Shown here one piece after another: positions 13,909-20,407 of a stretch of 27,119 nt of DNA. A program made the translations under genes and the position numbers. Source of the DNA: CAZMYO01 sp964570525 (GTDB taxonomy: Bacteria; Patescibacteriota; Patescibacteriia; Magasanikbacterales; GWA2-37-8); the NCBI GenBank assembly GCA_964570525.1, contig CAZMYO010000050.1, positions 1 through 27,119 of the forward strand, in the 5' to 3' direction. The notes under the pieces are model-generated. The model made no database searches and was not told the origin of the DNA. It saw only the letters and a program-made list of their open reading frames with translations. Within the stretch, counting starts at the first letter, position 1; the number at the start of each line of letters is the position of its first letter.

Positions 13909-14595
13909 ATGAATGCCATTATTCTCTGCGGAGGTCTCTCTACCCGTCTCGGAGAGATTACTAAAAATATTCCCAAAGTCTTGCTTGACATAAAAGGCAA
14001 GACCGTTTTGGAATGGCAGATTAAAAAATTAAAAGCGGCCGGAGTTAATAAAGTGGTTTTGGCGGCCGGGCATTTAGCGGATATTTTGCGTGAAAAAGTT
14101 GGCGATAAATTTGGCGGAGTAGATTTGATACATGCCGTAGAGAAAGAAAAGCTTGGAACCGGCGGCGCTATCAAGCACGCCATGAAGCATGTGGGGGAAC
14201 CGGGCCAGCCAGTAATAATTTTAAACGGCGACATTCTTTCCACCGTTGATTTGACTGACATGCTCAAATATTTGCGTCCGGATAGCGAAGGTATAATTTT
14301 GGGAGCAAAAGTTGATGACGCCGCGAGTTATGGCACTCTCGAGTATGACGATAAGTATTGTCTACAACGATTTAAAGAAAAAGAAGGCTTGCGCCAGCCC
14401 GGCTTTATTAACGGCGGTGTCTATATTTTTAGCGAGCGGGCACAAAAACATTTTCCCGACCACCACATCTTTAGTATAGAGTATGATGTCTTTCCGCGCA
14501 TGGGCGACCTCGATGTCTATGAGTCCGATAAACCATGGATAGATATCGGTGTGCCCGAGCGCCTCATGTGGGCGAGGGAGAACTGGAATGAATAG
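13909..14595 (+). CDS. Sugar-phosphate nucleotidyltransferase
   Basis: A 228-residue protein with the NTP-transferase fold: CGGLSTRL (residues 7-14) binding the nucleotide, IPKVLLDI with K23, then KLGTGGAI and LNGDILS with metal-binding D107. A left-handed beta-helix tail is absent, so it resembles RfbA, mannose-1-phosphate or heptose-1-phosphate transferases rather than full GlmU. It makes an NDP-sugar for envelope glycans; which sugar is not readable. It is preceded closely by the Nudix gene and its last codons overlap the mltG start by 8 nt, so translation is probably coupled. Confidence 0.92.
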   Translation: MNAIILCGGLSTRLGEITKNIPKVLLDIKGKTVLEWQIKKLKAAGVNKVVLAAGHLADILREKVGDKFGGVDLIHAVEKEKLGTGGAIKHAMKHVGEPGQPVIILNGDILSTVDLTDMLKYLRPDSEGIILGAKVDDAASYGTLEYDDKYCLQRFKEKEGLRQPGFINGGVYIFSERAQKHFPDHHIFSIEYDVFPRMGDLDVYESDKPWIDIGVPERLMWARENWNE

Positions 14596-15448
14596 AATTT
14601 TTAACATGTCTTTTAACACCAAAGTCATTATCATCGCAATCATTATTTTCATTACGGCGCTACTCGGTCTGCGCTGGTATTATAACCAAATTTATTCTGC
14701 GTACGTGCCGCTCCCGCCGCGCGAAGAGGTAACGATCACAATTATTCCCGGCTGGAATCTGCGGCAGGTGGCCGATTATCTGGTTAAAGAAAATATTGCC
14801 GAAAACGTCGACGCCGTTTTCTCTGTCGTCGGCAAACCAGCCTTCAATTATCGAGCGTTCAAAAAAGAAGCGCCCCACCTCGCGTTAGATTTACCAGTTC
14901 TCTCGGACAAACCTGAAGCGGTAAGCTACGAAGGATATCTAGCCCCCGAAACCTATCGCGTCTATAAAGACGCCAGCCTGGTAGAGGTGATAAATAAATT
15001 AGTAAAAGAACGTGACGCCCAGTTTACGGCGCAGATGCAGGAGGACATTGCTACTTCCGGCCGATCGGTGCACGATATTTTAACTATGGCCAGTATTTTG
15101 GAGGATGAAGTGCGGGATGACGCTGACCGAGCTAAGGTCGCGGATATTTTGTGGCGACGCTATGATAGAAAATGGGCGCTCCAGGTGGATTCAAGCGTGC
15201 ATTACGCCATTGACAAAGCGGGCAACGTATTCACCACCCCAAAAGAACGCGCGGTGGATTCTCTCTGGAATACCTATAAATACCCGGGGTTGCCGCCGGG
15301 GCCGATTTGTAACCCGGGGTTACCATCAATCATGGCGGCTATTTACCCAGAGAAAAATGGTTATTGGTATTTTTTGAGTGGCAAAGATGGAAAAATATAT
15401 TATGCGAAGACGCTCGAGGAGCACAATTTGAATAAGAAATATCTATAA
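14588..15448 (+). CDS. mltG: Endolytic murein transglycosylase MltG
   Basis: A 286-residue inner-membrane enzyme that cuts nascent glycan strands and helps end peptidoglycan chains. One membrane helix lies near the N-terminus (VIIIAIIIFITALLGLRW). Family motifs are EGYLAPETYRV, MASILEDEV with catalytic E172, LQVDSSVHYAID and GLPPGPICNPG, then a final YWYFLSGKDGKIYYAKT. A longer frame starts at 14549, but ATG 14588 has GGGAG 8 nt upstream and overlaps the preceding stop, so it is preferred. The protein is shorter than E. coli MltG but has the full catalytic domain. The stop codon is directly followed by a gene remnant. Confidence 0.94.
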   Translation: MNRIFNMSFNTKVIIIAIIIFITALLGLRWYYNQIYSAYVPLPPREEVTITIIPGWNLRQVADYLVKENIAENVDAVFSVVGKPAFNYRAFKKEAPHLALDLPVLSDKPEAVSYEGYLAPETYRVYKDASLVEVINKLVKERDAQFTAQMQEDIATSGRSVHDILTMASILEDEVRDDADRAKVADILWRRYDRKWALQVDSSVHYAIDKAGNVFTTPKERAVDSLWNTYKYPGLPPGPICNPGLPSIMAAIYPEKNGYWYFLSGKDGKIYYAKTLEEHNLNKKYL

Positions 15449-15625
15449 ATGAAGCCTGATTACTTGTATATATCCAAGGGGTCGTTAAATGAAAGTCAGT
15501 GTTATTTTGAGTTAGCAGTGGAGCTTGCTTATATTGATAAAATAGATTTTGACAAAGTTGAATCTGCCAGAAAAGAGGTTGGTTATCTTCTGTATAAGTT
15601 AATGGTAAGTCTAAGTAAGAATTAG
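15449..15625 (+). pseudogene. Remnant of a four-helix-bundle (S23/IVP-type) protein gene
   Basis: A 58-residue frame starts at the ATG touching the mltG stop codon. LYISKGSLNESQCYFELAVELAYI and EVGYLLYKLMVSLSK match the C-terminal half of four-helix-bundle proteins related to 23S rRNA intervening-sequence proteins and DGR Avd. Such proteins are normally about 115-130 residues, and the N-terminal two helices are absent. It is not the same sequence as the complete gene at 19109-19465. It could still be translated by coupling to mltG, but a decayed copy is more likely. Confidence 0.7.
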
Positions 15626-15664
15626 CCTTTTAAGCTTCTCAAGCATTTTCAGCCTTTCAAGCCT
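15626..15664. repeat. Degenerate word array before queA
   Basis: Four near-copies of an 8-9-nt word follow each other, ending directly at the queA ATG: CTTTTAAG, CTTCTCAAG, CATTTTCAG and CCTTTCAAG. The placement is the same as for other word arrays in the window. Confidence 0.55.
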
Positions 15665-16975
15665 ATGTACACAAGTGATTTTGATTACAACTTACCTCCC
15701 GAGCTTATCGCCCAAACTCCGGTCGAGCCCAGGGACAGCGCACAGCTTATGGTTGTTGATCGCGCAACTCGGGAAATTCAGCGCCGCCATTTTTTTGACA
15801 TCGTAAATTATTTAGGAGAAGGAGATTTGCTGGTGTGGAACAATACTAAAGTTTTTAAAGCGCGACTTAGGGGGGAGGTTTTGTTGGATGAGCAAGTCAT
15901 TATCCCCTCCTTTCCAAGGAGGAGTAGGGGTGGTTTGTCACGACTCCGAGAGTCGAGGATCCCGCTCGCTGCGGGACCGTCTTCGATTGCGGTCAAAACC
16001 TCGGCAACTCCCCCCGAGCCCCCTCTTGGTAAGAGGGGGATATTGAACATGCCGCGCGTGGAAGTTTTTTTAGTGCGGCCGATGGAAAACAAATTTGTCT
16101 GGAAAGTGCTGGCCAAACCGGCGCGCCGGCTGCGTTTGGGAATGAAGGTGCGATTCGCCGATGATTTTGTGGGGGAGGTAATGCTTAAAGAGGCGGACGG
16201 AACATTGCTCATGCAGTTCGCCGAAGATGATTTGGCGGTGCGGGCGAAAGCGAATAAATACGGAGAAGTGCCGGTGCCGCCGTATATCCGGACTTTAGAC
16301 TTCAGACTTTCGACTTTAGTCGCGATCAAAGACCAAAGTCTAGAGTCTAGAGATCAACTCGTCGAGCGATACCAGACAGTTTACGCAAAAAATGAAGGTT
16401 CCGTGGCCGCGCCGACAGCGGGGTTTCATTTTACGCCGGAATTAATTGAGAAACTGGAAAAGAAAGGTGTCGAGTTTGCCGAGGTAACGCTCCACGTGGG
16501 GCTCGGAACATTTTTACCAGTAAAGACCAAGCGCGTGGAAGACCATCAGATGCATAGCGAACAAGTAGAGCTCACGGCGAAGAATGCGGACATCATCAAC
16601 CAAGCGAAAGCCGAGGGCAGGCGGGTGGTGGCCGTGGGGACGACGACGGTGAGAACATTAGAGGCGCTCGCTGGATTGGACTCTAGACGCTTGACTTTAG
16701 ACTCTAGTCGTGAAATTAACCAGTCGGCCAAAGTCCAGAGTCCAAAGTCCAGAGTCCGTCCGTACACCGGCGACATCAATTTATTCATCACCCCCGGCTT
16801 CAAATTTCAGATCGTTGACGCGCTGATTACAAATTTCCATCTTCCGAAGTCAACACTTCTCATGCTCGTGTGCGCGTTTGCAGAGGATAGGGAGTTTATG
16901 TTAGAGTGTTATCAGGAAGCAATTAAGGAAAAATATCGGTTTTATAGTTTTGGCGATGCGATGTTGATTAAATAA
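15665..16975 (+). CDS. queA: tRNA preQ1(34) S-adenosylmethionine ribosyltransferase-isomerase with three repeat insertions
   Basis: QueA transfers and rearranges the ribose of SAM onto preQ1 in tRNA to make epoxyqueuosine. Clear family blocks: FDYNLPPELIAQTPVEPRDSAQL, GDLLVWNNTKVFKARL, YQTVYAKNEGSVAAPTAGFHFT, VTLHVGLGTFLPVK, DHQMHSE, VVAVGTTTVRTLEALA, FITPGF and LITNFHLPKSTLLMLVCAFA. At 436 residues it is about 90 longer than usual. The excess lies in three places: residues ~78-129 (GC-hairpin repeat), ~209-231 and ~338-367 (7-nt GACTTTA-type arrays). All are in frame and lie between conserved blocks, so activity may be retained. A second, diverged copy of its 3' end lies at 17924-17971. Confidence 0.95.
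   Translation: MYTSDFDYNLPPELIAQTPVEPRDSAQLMVVDRATREIQRRHFFDIVNYLGEGDLLVWNNTKVFKARLRGEVLLDEQVIIPSFPRRSRGGLSRLRESRIPLAAGPSSIAVKTSATPPEPPLGKRGILNMPRVEVFLVRPMENKFVWKVLAKPARRLRLGMKVRFADDFVGEVMLKEADGTLLMQFAEDDLAVRAKANKYGEVPVPPYIRTLDFRLSTLVAIKDQSLESRDQLVERYQTVYAKNEGSVAAPTAGFHFTPELIEKLEKKGVEFAEVTLHVGLGTFLPVKTKRVEDHQMHSEQVELTAKNADIINQAKAEGRRVVAVGTTTVRTLEALAGLDSRRLTLDSSREINQSAKVQSPKSRVRPYTGDINLFITPGFKFQIVDALITNFHLPKSTLLMLVCAFAEDREFMLECYQEAIKEKYRFYSFGDAMLIK
15900..16046. repeat. GC-hairpin repeat cluster inside queA (insertion 1)
   Basis: Four stem-loops occur in a row. CCCCTCC...GGAGG..GGGG comes first, then CGACTC-CGA-GAGTCG. After the linker AGGATC comes CCCGC-TCGCT-GCGGG, and last CCCCTCTTGGTAAGAGGGG. 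The stem-AGGATC-stem part matches dispersed copies at 4140-4203 and 12597-12662. It is translated as about 50 extra residues. Confidence 0.8.
16289..16357. repeat. 7-nt word array inside queA (insertion 2)
   Basis: Left arm: GACTTTA, GACTTCA, GACTTTC, GACTTTA, GTC. Right arm, on the opposite strand: GACTCTA and GACTTTG words. The arms form an imperfect hairpin. Multiples of 7 nt do not keep frame by themselves, yet the total insertion does. Confidence 0.75.
16676..16765. repeat. 7-nt word array inside queA (insertion 3)
   Basis: Left arm words are GACTCTA, GACGCTT, GACTTTA and GACTCTA. The right arm on the opposite strand reads GGACTCT, GGACTTT, GGACTCT, GGACTTT. It codes for a Ser/Arg/Lys-rich loop between the TTTVRTLEALA and FITPGF blocks. 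Confidence 0.75.
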
Positions 16976-17020
16976 TTTTTTACCTAGTACCACTATTATT
17001 AATTTTTTAATTGCAAATAT

Positions 17021-17245
17021 ATGACAAATCGTTTTGGGGAACGCCGGTCAGGGCCAGATCAACTAATGTCACTAGAGCTGTTGAATGATTTAAGAAAACA
17101 GTTTATTTCAGAGCAAGATTTTAGCCTGAAGGATGTTCTAGAACTTTATCCGTCTTATAACGTATCTCATGTTAATTATTTAGTGACTCAAGGTTATCTG
17201 CAGGAGTCAGGAGATGGTAAGTGGAGATTAATTGAGAAAAAATAA
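17021..17245 (+). CDS. Small orphan protein, possible winged-helix fold
   Basis: A 74-residue protein of unknown function. Its C-terminal half (FSLKDVLELYPSYNVSHVNYLVTQGYLQE, then GDGKWRL) has the feel of a small helix-turn-helix with a wing, so nucleic-acid binding is possible but unproven. It is the first gene after queA and has its own terminator at 17249-17276. It lies between the queA 3' end and the duplicated queA 3' end at 17924-17971, so it is probably part of an inserted segment. Its A+T content looks higher than that of queA. Confidence 0.6.
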   Translation: MTNRFGERRSGPDQLMSLELLNDLRKQFISEQDFSLKDVLELYPSYNVSHVNYLVTQGYLQESGDGKWRLIEKK

Positions 17246-17248
17246 TGT

Positions 17249-17276
17249 AAAAGACGCCCAGTGAGGCGTTTTTTTG
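17249..17276 (+). terminator. Terminator behind the 74-residue orphan gene
   Basis: ACGCC-CAGTGA-GGCGT is followed by TTTTTTTT, and an A-rich stretch precedes it. Confidence 0.88.
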
Positions 17277-17293
17277 TTATTCACAGCCTTGGC

Positions 17294-17323
17294 TTGTAAT
17301 CAAGAGAGAGAGAGTATTATAAG
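17294..17323 (+). promoter_or_regulatory. Possible promoter of the lipoprotein gene
   Basis: TTGTAA (17294-17299), a spacer with an AG dinucleotide run and overlapping -10 candidates TATTAT/TATAAG (17315-17323). The spacing is 15 or 18, hence only moderate support. Confidence 0.4.
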
Positions 17324-17356
17324 AATGAAGTTACTTTTTAACTTTTAATAGCAAGT

Positions 17357-17899
17357 ATGAAAAAGATTTTTCTCGGAATAATGTTGTCACTTTTGTTGGG
17401 TGGCGCGGGATGTGTGCCGCAGGAACCCATCGTTCAATCTCCTATTCGAAATGCTACGACAGCACAAAAAATAGAAGAACCCGCCGAGAACACTTTTACA
17501 GTGCAAGGACTGACTTTTACTTTACCAAAGAATTTAAAAGTAGAGCAGATTGAAAACAACTCCAAGGAGTCCAAGGTGACAATTCTTACCGACGATAAGC
17601 CCTACACGGTACATTTAATACTCCATGTTAAACCGGAGACTCAAGATTTTTACAAAGAAAATTCTGATTATAACGAACCAAATGAAAAGACAATCATTCC
17701 GAATGGCGAAATATTTAGAGTGATTGGAGCCGCTGGGGCTTATGCGTGGGATGGTATCAAAATTGATGGAAAATTATACAGTTTAGGTTGGGGAATTGAG
17801 AGTACCGAGCGTGCTCCAAAAGATGTGGACTCTCCTACCATGCCTACTAGCAACGTGAATGTTAGAGATATTGAAAAAACAGTTCGTGTGGCTAAGTAA
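17357..17899 (+). CDS. Putative small lipoprotein, unknown function
   Basis: A 180-residue protein. The N-terminus MKKIFLGIMLSLLLGGAGC is a signal peptide with a plausible lipid-attachment cysteine at position 19, although the -3 residue is Gly rather than Leu. The mature part is a soluble beta-rich domain: FTVQGLTFTLPKNLKVEQIE, VTILTDDKPYTVHLILHV, GAAGAYAWDGIKIDGKLYSLGWGIE. I do not recognise the family. It lies within the segment bounded by two copies of the queA 3' end. The frame continues past no obvious terminator into the queA remnant. Confidence 0.7.
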   Translation: MKKIFLGIMLSLLLGGAGCVPQEPIVQSPIRNATTAQKIEEPAENTFTVQGLTFTLPKNLKVEQIENNSKESKVTILTDDKPYTVHLILHVKPETQDFYKENSDYNEPNEKTIIPNGEIFRVIGAAGAYAWDGIKIDGKLYSLGWGIESTERAPKDVDSPTMPTSNVNVRDIEKTVRVAK

Positions 17900-17923
17900 T
17901 ATTTTCACAATAAAGATTTGCGC

Positions 17924-17971
17924 AAAAGATGTCAATTTTACAGTTTTGGGGATGCGATGCTTATTATATAG
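17924..17971 (+). pseudogene. Second, diverged copy of the queA 3' end
   Basis: The frame reads KRCQFYSFGDAMLII then TAG. QueA itself ends EKYRFYSFGDAMLIK then TAA. The ten residues FYSFGDAMLI are identical; three of their codons differ (TAT/TAC, GGC/GGG, TTG/CTT), all synonymous. A TAA lies 8 codons upstream of the first aligned residue, so only the tail of queA is present. It lies about 1 kb downstream of the real 3' end, with two small genes between. Confidence 0.85.
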
Positions 17972-17996
17972 AAATTACTTTTTAATTTTCTTAACT

Positions 17997-18455
17997 ATGG
18001 GAGAAAAACGTATTATTCCACCGGAAGGATATCTTATGCAGGGTCCAACCGGGAAACGATTGCCGACCAGTGATTATCCTATCCATAGAGAACCTGGATT
18101 TATTCCTGTCGAGAATATTGCCGATCAGCATTTGTCGCCAGAAGATGCAATTATCGCAAAAGAGGAGGCTGACGAGCAACCAGATAAAATTGGAGAAGCC
18201 AACATAGTTGGTGATTTTGAATCTGAGGAAACTCTGGGAGAGCCAGAAGAAGCGGAACAAACCACAACAGGGACAAGTACTGTCCGTGAAACCATCGGTC
18301 ATGGTCGAGGGCTGCGTGAAGGAAGAAAATGGAAAGGGATAAAGACCTCTACCTTGAGATCCAATCGCAGACGTTTGGCTGAGAGGGCGGGTAGGCGGGG
18401 AGAGGATGGTAGGAAGCCGCAATATAAAGATATCCCTAGAGCCAAAGTAAAATAA
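17997..18455 (+). CDS. Hydrophilic orphan protein with acidic middle and basic tail
   Basis: A 152-residue protein starting MGEKRIIPPEGYLMQGP. A longer in-frame start at 17859 would run through the queA remnant and overlap the lipoprotein gene, so ATG 17997 is preferred. The middle (EDAIIAKEEADEQPDK... to EPEEAEQTT) is acidic; the tail (GHGRGLREGRKWKGIK, SNRRRLAERAGRRGEDGRK) is strongly basic and probably disordered. That charge split suggests binding to nucleic acid or ribosomes, but this is a guess. A strong terminator follows. Confidence 0.6.
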   Translation: MGEKRIIPPEGYLMQGPTGKRLPTSDYPIHREPGFIPVENIADQHLSPEDAIIAKEEADEQPDKIGEANIVGDFESEETLGEPEEAEQTTTGTSTVRETIGHGRGLREGRKWKGIKTSTLRSNRRRLAERAGRRGEDGRKPQYKDIPRAKVK

Positions 18456-18480
18456 TGTACGTCTTTATTGGCTAAATAGC

Positions 18481-18511
18481 AAAATCCGAGCTCACCGCTC
18501 GGATTTTTTAA
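18481..18511 (+). terminator. Terminator of the 152-residue orphan gene
   Basis: AATCCGAGC-TCACC-GCTCGGATT is preceded by A's and followed by TTTT. It could also work from the other strand. Confidence 0.9.
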
Positions 18512-18535
18512 TCTTACAACCTTAATTTTCCTTAA

Positions 18536-18580
18536 GACATGGGATTGCCACATCGGCCATGAGGCCTCCTCGCAATGACG
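18536..18580. repeat. Partial GTCATTGCGAG-type repeat
   Basis: GGGATTGCCACATCGGCCAT, then GAGGCCTC, then CTCGCAATGAC; the end matches the repeats at 10176-10314 and 11746-11761. It lies directly behind rplK on the minus strand. Confidence 0.6.
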
Positions 18581-18586
18581 CAGTAA

Positions 18587-19012
18587 TTAGCCTTCCACCG
18601 TCACTCCCATTTGTTTGGCGGTTCCTTCCACCATCGTCATCGCGGCTTCTACCGTGTGAGCATTCAGGTCGGGCATTTTCTTCTGGGCGATTTCTCTCAC
18701 CTGCGCTTTGGTGATTTTACCAACTTTTTCCTGGAGAGGTTTGCCGGAGCCCTTAGTAATGCCAGCCGCTTTTTTAATAAGCTCGGCCACCGGTGGGGTC
18801 TTCATGATGAAGGTAAAACTCCGATCATCATACACCGAGATAATCACCGGCACCACTTCGCCTTTTTTATCTTGCGTTTTTTCGTTGAACTCTTTGCAAA
18901 AGCCGGCAATGTTAACGCCGTGTTGGCCCAAGGCGGGGCCGATTGGCGGCGCGGGGTTGGCGGCTCCGCCGACGATTTGCAGTTTGATTTGGGTAAGTAA
19001 TTTTTTGGCCAT
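18587..19012 (-). CDS. rplK: 50S ribosomal protein uL11
   Basis: A 141-residue protein of the GTPase-associated centre, binding 23S rRNA and contacting elongation factors. Family sequence: [66 protein letters not shown] and [27 protein letters not shown]. Length is normal. It is the last gene of the secE-nusG-rplK block. rplA, which usually follows, is not here; a repeat and a convergent orphan gene follow instead. A GTAGTC word array lies immediately before the start codon. Confidence 0.98.
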   Translation of the reverse strand: MAKKLLTQIKLQIVGGAANPAPPIGPALGQHGVNIAGFCKEFNEKTQDKKGEVVPVIISVYDDRSFTFIMKTPPVAELIKKAAGITKGSGKPLQEKVGKITKAQVREIAQKKMPDLNAHTVEAAMTMVEGTAKQMGVTVEG

Positions 19013-19017
19013 AGAAT

Positions 19018-19050
19018 TGGACTACGGACTACAGTCTACAGACTACAGCC
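19018..19050. repeat. TGTAGTC word array before rplK
   Basis: On the minus strand TGTAGTC, TGTAGAC, TGTAGTC and CGTAGTC follow with exact 7-nt period, ending about 6 nt before the rplK ATG. Together with 19467-19512 it flanks the four-helix-bundle gene in inverted orientation. Confidence 0.8.
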
Positions 19051-19108
19051 CAATAGAATTATAGTTTCATTCTGAAGAGAAGCATCTCCATGAAGAGAAT
19101 CAACAGAA

Positions 19109-19465
19109 TTATTTTAAACTGTTAATTAACGCGTTAAGTTTTTTTGCTAACTCATTACTTTTATCATAGATAAAGTCGAACCGTTCCTTGCTCATGTATC
19201 CTTGATCGAGAGCAACATACGTGCAGGCTATCACTTCTTCCATCGAGGTAAACGCGATACGGAGAAAACGGATAAATTCTTGATCTGATTTTCGATCCGA
19301 CCCCTCCGTAACATTTAACATAATGGAAAGTGCCGCTCGTCTGATTTGGCTTGTTAAGCCAAACACTTCTTCTTTTGGAAAATCTCTACTGATTTTGTAG
19401 ATTATATTAACGAACTGTCGTGCCAGCTTCCATACCGCTAAGTTTTCAAATCGGTAATATGGCAT
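19109..19465 (-). CDS. Four-helix-bundle (S23/IVP-family) protein
   Basis: A complete 118-residue four-helix-bundle protein: YRFENLAVWKLARQFVNIIY, FPKEEVFGLTSQIRRAALSI, NVTEGSDRKSDQEFIRFLRI, and a last helix YDKSNELAKKLNALINSLK. Relatives are encoded in 23S rRNA intervening sequences and include the Avd subunit of diversity-generating retroelements; they are basic nucleic-acid binders of mostly unknown role. It splits the normally adjacent nusG and rplK genes and is flanked by inverted GTAGTC word arrays, one ending at its start codon. This looks like an insertion. No ribosome-binding site is evident. Confidence 0.93.
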   Translation of the reverse strand: MPYYRFENLAVWKLARQFVNIIYKISRDFPKEEVFGLTSQIRRAALSIMLNVTEGSDRKSDQEFIRFLRIAFTSMEEVIACTYVALDQGYMSKERFDFIYDKSNELAKKLNALINSLK

Positions 19466-19466
19466 A

Positions 19467-19512
19467 AGCCGTAGTCAGTAGTCCGTTTAGCTGTAGTCCG
19501 TTTAGCTGTAGT
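19467..19512. repeat. GTAGTC word array at the four-helix-bundle gene start
   Basis: On the minus strand the 15-mer GGACTACAGCTAAAC occurs twice in tandem, then GGACTACTGACTACGG runs up to the start codon at 19465. The unit GGACTACAGCTAAACGGACT recurs before secE (20444-20466). Confidence 0.85.
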
Positions 19513-19516
19513 CCGA

Positions 19517-20065
19517 CTATATTTTCTTTACTTGTAAAGCGTCCAACTCAACCGGCGTTTCGCGACCGAACATGGAGACGAGCGCCTTGATGCGGCCGCG
19601 CTCATGATCAACCTGGCTGATTTTTCCTTCAAAGTTTTTAAACGGTCCATCGGTAATGCGCACCAGGTCGTTAATCTCCACATCAATCTTGTGCGAAGGT
19701 TCGGCGGCGGTGTTAACGCGCTTAAGGAGGCTCTCAACTTCTTTTTGATCAATTGGGGTGGGGGTAGTGCCGGCGCCGACGAAACCGGTAACGTTCGGAG
19801 TATTTCTTACCAAATACCAGGAATCATCGGTAACAATCATTTCTATCAAGATATAACCCGGAAAAATTTTTTCTTCCACCGGAACGCGCTTGCCATTTTT
19901 TATTTTTATTTTTTTCTCTTTCGGAACTAAAACTGCAAAAATTTTGTCCTGCATGTCAAAGGATTCGATGCGCTGTTCAATGTTGTGTTTGACGTTCTCT
20001 TCGTAGCCGCTGTAGGTGTGGAGCACGTACCAGCGCCGTCCCAGGTTGAGTGTTTGTTTAGCCAT
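19517..20065 (-). CDS. nusG: Transcription termination/antitermination factor NusG
   Basis: A 182-residue factor that binds RNA polymerase and couples it to Rho or the ribosome. NGN domain: RRWYVLHTYSGYEENVKHNIEQRI, FPGYILIEMIVTDDSWYLVRNTPNVTGFVG. KOW domain: DLVRITDGPFKNFEGKISQVDHERGRIKALVSMFGRETPVELDALQVKKI. Complete, standard length. It is preceded by secE with a 117-nt gap holding an inverted word array, and followed by the inserted four-helix-bundle gene. Confidence 0.98.
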   Translation of the reverse strand: MAKQTLNLGRRWYVLHTYSGYEENVKHNIEQRIESFDMQDKIFAVLVPKEKKIKIKNGKRVPVEEKIFPGYILIEMIVTDDSWYLVRNTPNVTGFVGAGTTPTPIDQKEVESLLKRVNTAAEPSHKIDVEINDLVRITDGPFKNFEGKISQVDHERGRIKALVSMFGRETPVELDALQVKKI

Positions 20066-20089
20066 AGGTGAGTATAATACTAATCCGCG

Positions 20090-20165
20090 AATGATATCCG
20101 AATTTACGAATGTCCTAATCTACAAATGTTCGCGAATTCGGACATTGGTAGATTCGGATTATATC
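20090..20165. repeat. Inverted word array between secE and nusG
   Basis: ATCCGAATTTACGAATGTCC is nearly the reverse complement (18 of 20) of a stretch at about 20138-20160, which on the minus strand reads ATCCGAATCTACCAATGTCC. A CGCGAATTCG core lies between. It forms a long imperfect hairpin about 25 nt before the nusG ATG. Confidence 0.7.
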
Positions 20166-20182
20166 AGTTGATTCGTATTAGC

Positions 20183-20377
20183 TTATTTAGTAATAATTTT
20201 TGTGATTCCTAAATTGAAAACATAGTCGAGGGCCGCAAAGAAAATAGCCAGGCCGAGGCTTAAACCAATCACGAGCAAGCTGTAGTTAACGGTCTGCTGC
20301 TTGGTGGGCCAGGTTACTTTTTTCATCTCGGCGTACGAGCCGAGCAGATAGTTCTTAGTGGCGTTTACAATATTCAT
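20183..20377 (-). CDS. secE: Protein translocase subunit SecE
   Basis: A 64-residue single-span subunit of SecYEG. The amphipathic part (YLLGSYAEMKKVTWPTKQQTV) carries the conserved KVTWP motif, followed by one helix (YSLLVIGLSLGLAIFFAALDYVF). The length is typical of the short SecE form. Its neighbour nusG is the universal partner. A consensus promoter lies at 20510-20538, giving a leader of about 125 nt that contains a GTAGTC array. Confidence 0.96.
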   Translation of the reverse strand: MNIVNATKNYLLGSYAEMKKVTWPTKQQTVNYSLLVIGLSLGLAIFFAALDYVFNLGITKIITK

Positions 20378-20407
20378 AACTAAGATTAGGGAAGTGGATT
20401 AAATAAG

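Noticed and set aside
14549..14587. Longer start for MltG
   Set aside because: The extra residues (MCPSASCGRGRTG) do not fit the family, and ATG 14588 has a GGGAG ribosome-binding site.
17859..17996. Longer start for the 152-residue protein
   Set aside because: It would overlap the lipoprotein gene and read through the queA remnant in another frame; ATG 17997 is the natural start.
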